From an uncultured Clostridia bacterium (GTDB taxonomy: Bacteria > Bacillota > Clostridia > Oscillospirales > Ruminococcaceae), in assembly GCA_947624425.1 (NCBI GenBank), contig CANQKG010000059.1, positions 1-7,642 of the forward strand: DNA of 7,642 bases. The letters run 5' to 3'. The notes beneath the pieces are model-generated. The model searched no databases. It was given only the letters and a program-made list of their open reading frames with translations, and was not told the origin of the DNA. Of this stretch, positions 4,717-7,642 are shown in pieces. Each line of letters starts with the position of its first letter. Within the stretch, counting starts at the first letter, position 1. Made by a program: the position numbers and the translations under genes.

Positions 4717-5922
4717 TCAGGAGGGGAAAAGGGATTCGCTGGCAGCATACATGTTTTCCAGAAAGATGCCGTAGCCCTCGGTGGGATCGTTGAGAAAGAC
4801 ATGGGTGACCGCGCCGATCAGCTTGCCGTTTTGGATGATCGGACTGCCGCTCATTCCCTGTACGATGCCGCCCGTCTCATCAAGCAGACGGGGGTCGGTG
4901 ATTTTCAGCACCATGTTTTTGGTCAGATTGTCCTCCCGCAGGCTCACCCGTTTGATCTCCACCTCATATTCCTGCGGCTTTTGTCCCGCAACGGTGGTGA
5001 GGATGGAAGCGGGGCCGGGTACTACCTCCTGCTTTAATCCGACCGGGATCGCCTCACGGTCGGAGGGCGCCCGATACAGCCTGCCGAATACGCCGGTCTC
5101 GGAATTTTTCAAAATCGTCCCGACCGCCGTTTCGGACAGAAAGCTGCCCTGCAGTTCGCCGGCGCTTCCCTCGGCGCCCTTTATGATACCGCTGATCGAC
5201 ACGTCGACCACGTCGCCGGTCAGAAGCGGGAGGATATCGCCGGTGTCCACGTCGCAGATCGCATGACCCAGTCCGCCGAAGGTGTTGTCCTTCGGGTTAA
5301 AAAAGGTGACGGTGCCGATACCGGCGGAGCTGTCCCTCACCCATACGCCCGCCTTGTAAACGCCGTCGTTTTTGTCCAGCGCGGGGGAGACGGAGGCTAA
5401 GCGGCTCTCGCCGTTGTGGAGGTACTGCACGGCAACGGCCTTCCCGCCGCTTTTTGCCATACAGGCGGCGACCTCCTCATTGGAGTTGACCGGCGTGCCG
5501 TCTATCTCCCGCAGGATATCGCCGACCGCGATCCCCGCGTCCTTTGCGGGGAGCTTTTCGCCCTCTGCGGTTTCAATCTCGCCGAACGCTACCACGATCA
5601 CCCCTTCGGTCAGCATCTTGATCCCGAAGGGATTGCCGCAGGGGATCAGCGATACCTCCGGAATGGTCTGCACCGTGATCTCCCGGATCGGGATGATCCC
5701 CAAAAGCTGTACGATATTGCGGGTTCCCGCACCGTTGCTGCCGCCTGCCTGCACCGTTTCAGAGGCAGGTGTGAGGGTCACGCCGTGCGGAAGGGTGAGG
5801 GTGTGACCCGCGGTGAGATAGTAATGCTCCGGCAGGGCATAGGCAAGGTACCCGCCGTAGCCGAAAAACAACACCGTCACCACGCAGAGCAGGGTGACGG
5901 TGTAACGCAGTATGCCTTTCAT
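4717..5922 (-). CDS. spoIVB: SpoIVB serine peptidase, sporulation checkpoint signal (401 aa)
   Basis: SpoIVB is made in the forespore, crosses into the space between the two spore membranes and cleaves SpoIVFA, triggering pro-sigma-K processing in the mother cell. A single N-terminal membrane anchor lies at about 5-29. A PDZ domain follows (about 105-195, with GVIVVAFGEIE and GIAVGDILREIDGTPV), then the S55 peptidase domain with GGLGHAICD (His220), ITDPRLL (Asp343) and GIVQGMSGSPI (Ser358). These match the known His, Asp and Ser of the B. subtilis enzyme in order and spacing. The ATG at 5922 is chosen because AAGGAG (5938-5933) lies 10 bases upstream. The frame has an earlier ATG at 5949, but that has no ribosome binding site and overlaps the promoter. 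It lies upstream of spo0A as in most spore formers; recN, often found before spoIVB, is absent here. Confidence 0.95.
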   Translation of the reverse strand: MKGILRYTVTLLCVVTVLFFGYGGYLAYALPEHYYLTAGHTLTLPHGVTLTPASETVQAGGSNGAGTRNIVQLLGIIPIREITVQTIPEVSLIPCGNPFGIKMLTEGVIVVAFGEIETAEGEKLPAKDAGIAVGDILREIDGTPVNSNEEVAACMAKSGGKAVAVQYLHNGESRLASVSPALDKNDGVYKAGVWVRDSSAGIGTVTFFNPKDNTFGGLGHAICDVDTGDILPLLTGDVVDVSISGIIKGAEGSAGELQGSFLSETAVGTILKNSETGVFGRLYRAPSDREAIPVGLKQEVVPGPASILTTVAGQKPQEYEVEIKRVSLREDNLTKNMVLKITDPRLLDETGGIVQGMSGSPIIQNGKLIGAVTHVFLNDPTEGYGIFLENMYAASESLFPS

Positions 5923-5954
5923 CCGTTTCACGCTCCTTCTGATTACCATACAAC

Positions 5955-5984
5955 AGTGTATGTAAAAAGAAGGTCGAAGATACA
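5955..5984 (-). promoter_or_regulatory. Sporulation-sigma-like promoter of spoIVB
   Basis: On the minus strand the -10-like element CATACACT (5962-5955) is 16 bases after TGTATC (5984-5979). CATAC in the -10 is shared by sigma-G and sigma-E promoters; the eight bases fit the sigma-E -10 pattern well, while the -35 looks more like sigma-G. In B. subtilis spoIVB is read by sigma-F and sigma-G, so a forespore sigma is the expectation. The -10 overlaps a short palindrome (CATACA-CTGT-TGTATG). Confidence 0.4.
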
Positions 5985-6000
5985 GAGATAAACGGCAGGA

Positions 6001-6516
6001 TTATTTTGTAAGCTTTGGGCGAAGGACAAACAGATACCAGCCGATCAGCCGGGAAAGGGCGATGTCGTACAGGATAAAGATCGAAAGACCGCCGATCAAC
6101 CCGATCGGCAAAAGCCAAGCGGGAAGTGCGATCAGCTCCGGATCGGGGAATAAAAAGCGGAATACCAGATAGCAGGCGGTCATGGCGGCGGCGGCGGTCA
6201 GCAGCTTCAAGGGCCACTCCGCCTTTTTTGCTTTTTGCTCCAACAGCGATTTGAGGATCGGATAATATCCGAAAAAGGCGAGAAATAAGATCGCCGCCGT
6301 TTGATCGGGGGTCAGCATGATCCCGAGGAGCGAGACGGCAAGGTAGGCGCAGACGGCGGCAACCGTGCCGCATTCGATCAAAAGCGCGGCGAATAAAGCG
6401 CCTGCCAGCGCGGGCAGCGCCAGGGTCGCAAAGGGGAACAGCCCGGTCATGAACAAAAAGACAAGGCTTAAAGCGCTCAATAAACCGCCCAGCGCGATGC
6501 GTTTCGATTGCTTCAT
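6001..6516 (-). CDS. Small polytopic membrane protein, ECF S-component-like, function unknown (171 aa)
   Basis: A very hydrophobic protein with about six membrane segments (roughly 7-28, 31-50, 52-69, 72-90, 103-124 and 133-159). Its size, segment count and the helix opening with 'RIALGGLLSALSLVF' resemble substrate-binding S components of ECF vitamin transporters, but no family-defining binding motif was recognised. The conserved-looking patches FFGYYPILKS (81-90) and YDIALSRL (150-157) sit at membrane borders. The ATG at 6516 lies two bases after the stop of the J-domain gene and has no clear ribosome binding site, so it is probably translated by coupling. An ATG at 6552 in the same frame would overlap the J-domain gene and add 12 non-hydrophobic residues; it is less likely. 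Relatives of this protein occur beside J-domain genes in other Clostridia (from memory). Confidence 0.7.
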   Translation of the reverse strand: MKQSKRIALGGLLSALSLVFLFMTGLFPFATLALPALAGALFAALLIECGTVAAVCAYLAVSLLGIMLTPDQTAAILFLAFFGYYPILKSLLEQKAKKAEWPLKLLTAAAAMTACYLVFRFLFPDPELIALPAWLLPIGLIGGLSIFILYDIALSRLIGWYLFVLRPKLTK

Positions 6517-6518
6517 CG

Positions 6519-7139
6519 TTAGCAGCAGGGAATGAGGTCCCCGCCCATGCACTCACAGCAGCAGTCGGCACAGATCAGATCGCTGCAGCAATTGCAGGCG
6601 TTTAAGCCGCCTGTCGGGGCGGCACGGTAGGGCTGGCTGCCCGGTGCGCCGAAGCCGCCGCCTCGCTGCCACATCATCTGATTGAGGGCGGCACGGTACT
6701 CGGGATTGCCGGGGTCGATCTGGCAGGCAAGCCCGATCTCCTGACGGGCATTGTCCAGCCAGCCGCGTTTGTAATAGATCGTACCCTTCAAAAAATGCCA
6801 TTCGGCGCTTCTGCGGTCAGCGGGAATACCGTCCAACAATTCTTCGGCTTCCACCTGCCTGCCCTGCTGGATCATGCGGCGGATATCGGCGTACTCCGCA
6901 GAACCGCCGGTATAGCCTTGTCCCGTGCTTCCGGCGGACGATTGCCCGGTGCGGCGCTGGGCCATGATCTGGTCATAGGCGGCGTTTACCTCCTGCATCT
7001 TCTCGGTCGCAACGTCGGCAAGCGGACTGTTTGCGTAGTTGTCCGGATGATACTTTCTGGCAAGGGCTTTGTAAGCCTCCTTGATCTGTTCTTCTGTCGC
7101 GTCGCGTGAGACGCCCAGAACCTGATAGGGATCGGTCAT
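6519..7139 (-). CDS. J-domain protein with TPR-like middle and cysteine-rich tail (206 aa)
   Basis: Residues 3-62 are a J domain with the HPD motif at 31-33 (ARKYHPDNY), the part that stimulates Hsp70 (DnaK) ATPase. It lacks the G/F-rich zinc-finger and C-terminal domains of true DnaJ, so it is a specialised co-chaperone rather than the housekeeping one. Residues about 80-155 form TPR-like helices (AEWHFLKGTIYYKRGWLDNA, LACQIDPGNPEYRAAL). The last 26 residues hold ten cysteines (182, 184, 185, 190, 193, 194, 195, 197, 205, 206) around CADCCCECMGGD, possibly a metal site or lipidation/membrane patch. The ATG at 7139 is chosen because AAGGAG lies 8 bases upstream; an in-frame GTG at 7148 overlaps that site. 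It overlaps the DUF5685 stop by four bases (ATGA). Confidence 0.85.
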   Translation of the reverse strand: MTDPYQVLGVSRDATEEQIKEAYKALARKYHPDNYANSPLADVATEKMQEVNAAYDQIMAQRRTGQSSAGSTGQGYTGGSAEYADIRRMIQQGRQVEAEELLDGIPADRRSAEWHFLKGTIYYKRGWLDNARQEIGLACQIDPGNPEYRAALNQMMWQRGGGFGAPGSQPYRAAPTGGLNACNCCSDLICADCCCECMGGDLIPCC

Positions 7140-7642
7140 GCACGGCACTCCTTTTTACGGTCCAGCAGGCGGTTTTGCTCCTGCTTCATTCCCAGATAGA
7201 TGATGTTCTCCAAAACCGGCGAAAAATTCCCGGCGTCCAAAAGCTCATAGGCGGCCGCCGCCTCGGCGTCAGACTGCTGTAAAAGCTCCACCGCGTAGTC
7301 GCGGCACTTTTCCTCGTCTGTCCCGAACCGGAGGAGCAGGGGATTGAACCTCTGTCGCTTTTTGTCCGTCTCCAGATCGTCCAGCGCGTCCATAAAGTAG
7401 ATCCACCGCCCCATGCAGTAGCCAAGCCGGTATAAAATGCGGCGCTCGGTTTCGTCCTCGGATAATTCCGAGAGGATCTTTCCCAGCGTATCAGCGGTCG
7501 GGTGCGCCGCCTCGTCCGGCGTGCAGTCTGGTTTTGCCTCGGCTTCCCACTGCATCGGCATGATCTTTTCGCAATGCTCCGCCAACTTCGGGAAGCGCGC
7601 CGCAGCCTTTTTGTGCAGACGGCGGAAGTAGGGACCGGTCAC
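7136..7642 (-). CDS. DUF5685-family protein, C-terminal 168 codons (5' end off window)
   Basis: This is the C-terminal part of a DUF5685-family protein, a family of about 280-300 residues found in Clostridia with no established function. Recognised features are GYCMGRWIYFMDALDDLETD (74-93 of the visible part), RFNPLLLRFG (98-107) and the ending VLENIIYLGMKQ (143-154). The all-helical pattern and the aspartate-rich DALDDLETD recall the metal-binding DDxxD of isoprenoid-synthase folds; that is only a resemblance. The reading frame is open to the right edge, and the GTG at 7642 is most likely internal because family members have a further ~120 N-terminal residues including conserved cysteines. 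The stop codon overlaps the start of the J-domain gene, so the two are translationally coupled. Confidence 0.8.
   Translation of the reverse strand: MTGPYFRRLHKKAAARFPKLAEHCEKIMPMQWEAEAKPDCTPDEAAHPTADTLGKILSELSEDETERRILYRLGYCMGRWIYFMDALDDLETDKKRQRFNPLLLRFGTDEEKCRDYAVELLQQSDAEAAAAYELLDAGNFSPVLENIIYLGMKQEQNRLLDRKKECRA

Noticed and set aside
5972..5978. GGTCGAA as a 0A box in front of spoIVB
   Set aside because: One mismatch in a seven-base motif with no partner box; it falls in the spacer of the sporulation-type promoter and is likely chance.
1..7642. CRISPR array, insertion-sequence ends or rRNA
   Set aside because: No regularly spaced repeats, transposase or rRNA-like sequence was seen anywhere in the window.

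Overview
The window looks like a spore-forming member of the Clostridia, probably Oscillospirales (Ruminococcaceae/Oscillospiraceae-like). The evidence is a spoIVB-spo0A pair, strong AGGAGG-type ribosome binding sites, a YfhO-family membrane protein, a C_GCAxxG_C_C-family protein, and a DUF5685 / J-domain gene pair typical of that group. The chromosomal part is GC-rich. The first ~660 bases are richer in A+T and belong to an integrated mobile element.

Region 1-715 is the right-hand end of an integrative element. It holds the first codons of a gene that is probably the tyrosine integrase (minus strand, running off the left edge), a strong intrinsic terminator, a 79-codon excisionase-like DNA-binding protein (minus strand), an outward-facing consensus promoter, a cluster of short direct and inverted repeats, and a 55-base 3' part of a tRNA-Leu(CAA) gene. 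That tRNA part is the element/chromosome junction. The intact tRNA should lie at the other end of the element, outside the window.

Region 716-3198 is chromosome. The old tRNA terminator is followed by a clear promoter and a 772-codon YfhO-type polytopic membrane protein (plus strand). It ends at a shared hairpin that also serves the convergent minus-strand genes.

Region 3180-7642 is all minus strand. Read in the direction of transcription it contains the 3' part of a DUF5685 gene, a J-domain protein with a cysteine-rich tail, a small polytopic membrane protein, the spore-signalling protease spoIVB, spo0A, and a C_GCAxxG_C_C-family cysteine protein. The first three are tightly coupled (a 4-base overlap and a 2-base gap). 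spoIVB follows a short gap carrying a sporulation-sigma-like promoter. spo0A has its own sigma-A-type promoter, a pair of opposed 0A boxes upstream, and a hairpin-rich leader.

The most striking observation is that this Spo0A, in the usual spoIVB-spo0A position and with a fully conserved DNA-binding domain, lacks the phospho-accepting aspartate of its receiver domain (Glu56 in its place) and the conserved receiver lysine (Leu106). This suggests a master sporulation regulator that does not depend on a canonical phosphorelay. A second point of interest is the DUF5685 / J-domain / membrane-protein cluster, whose function is unknown.
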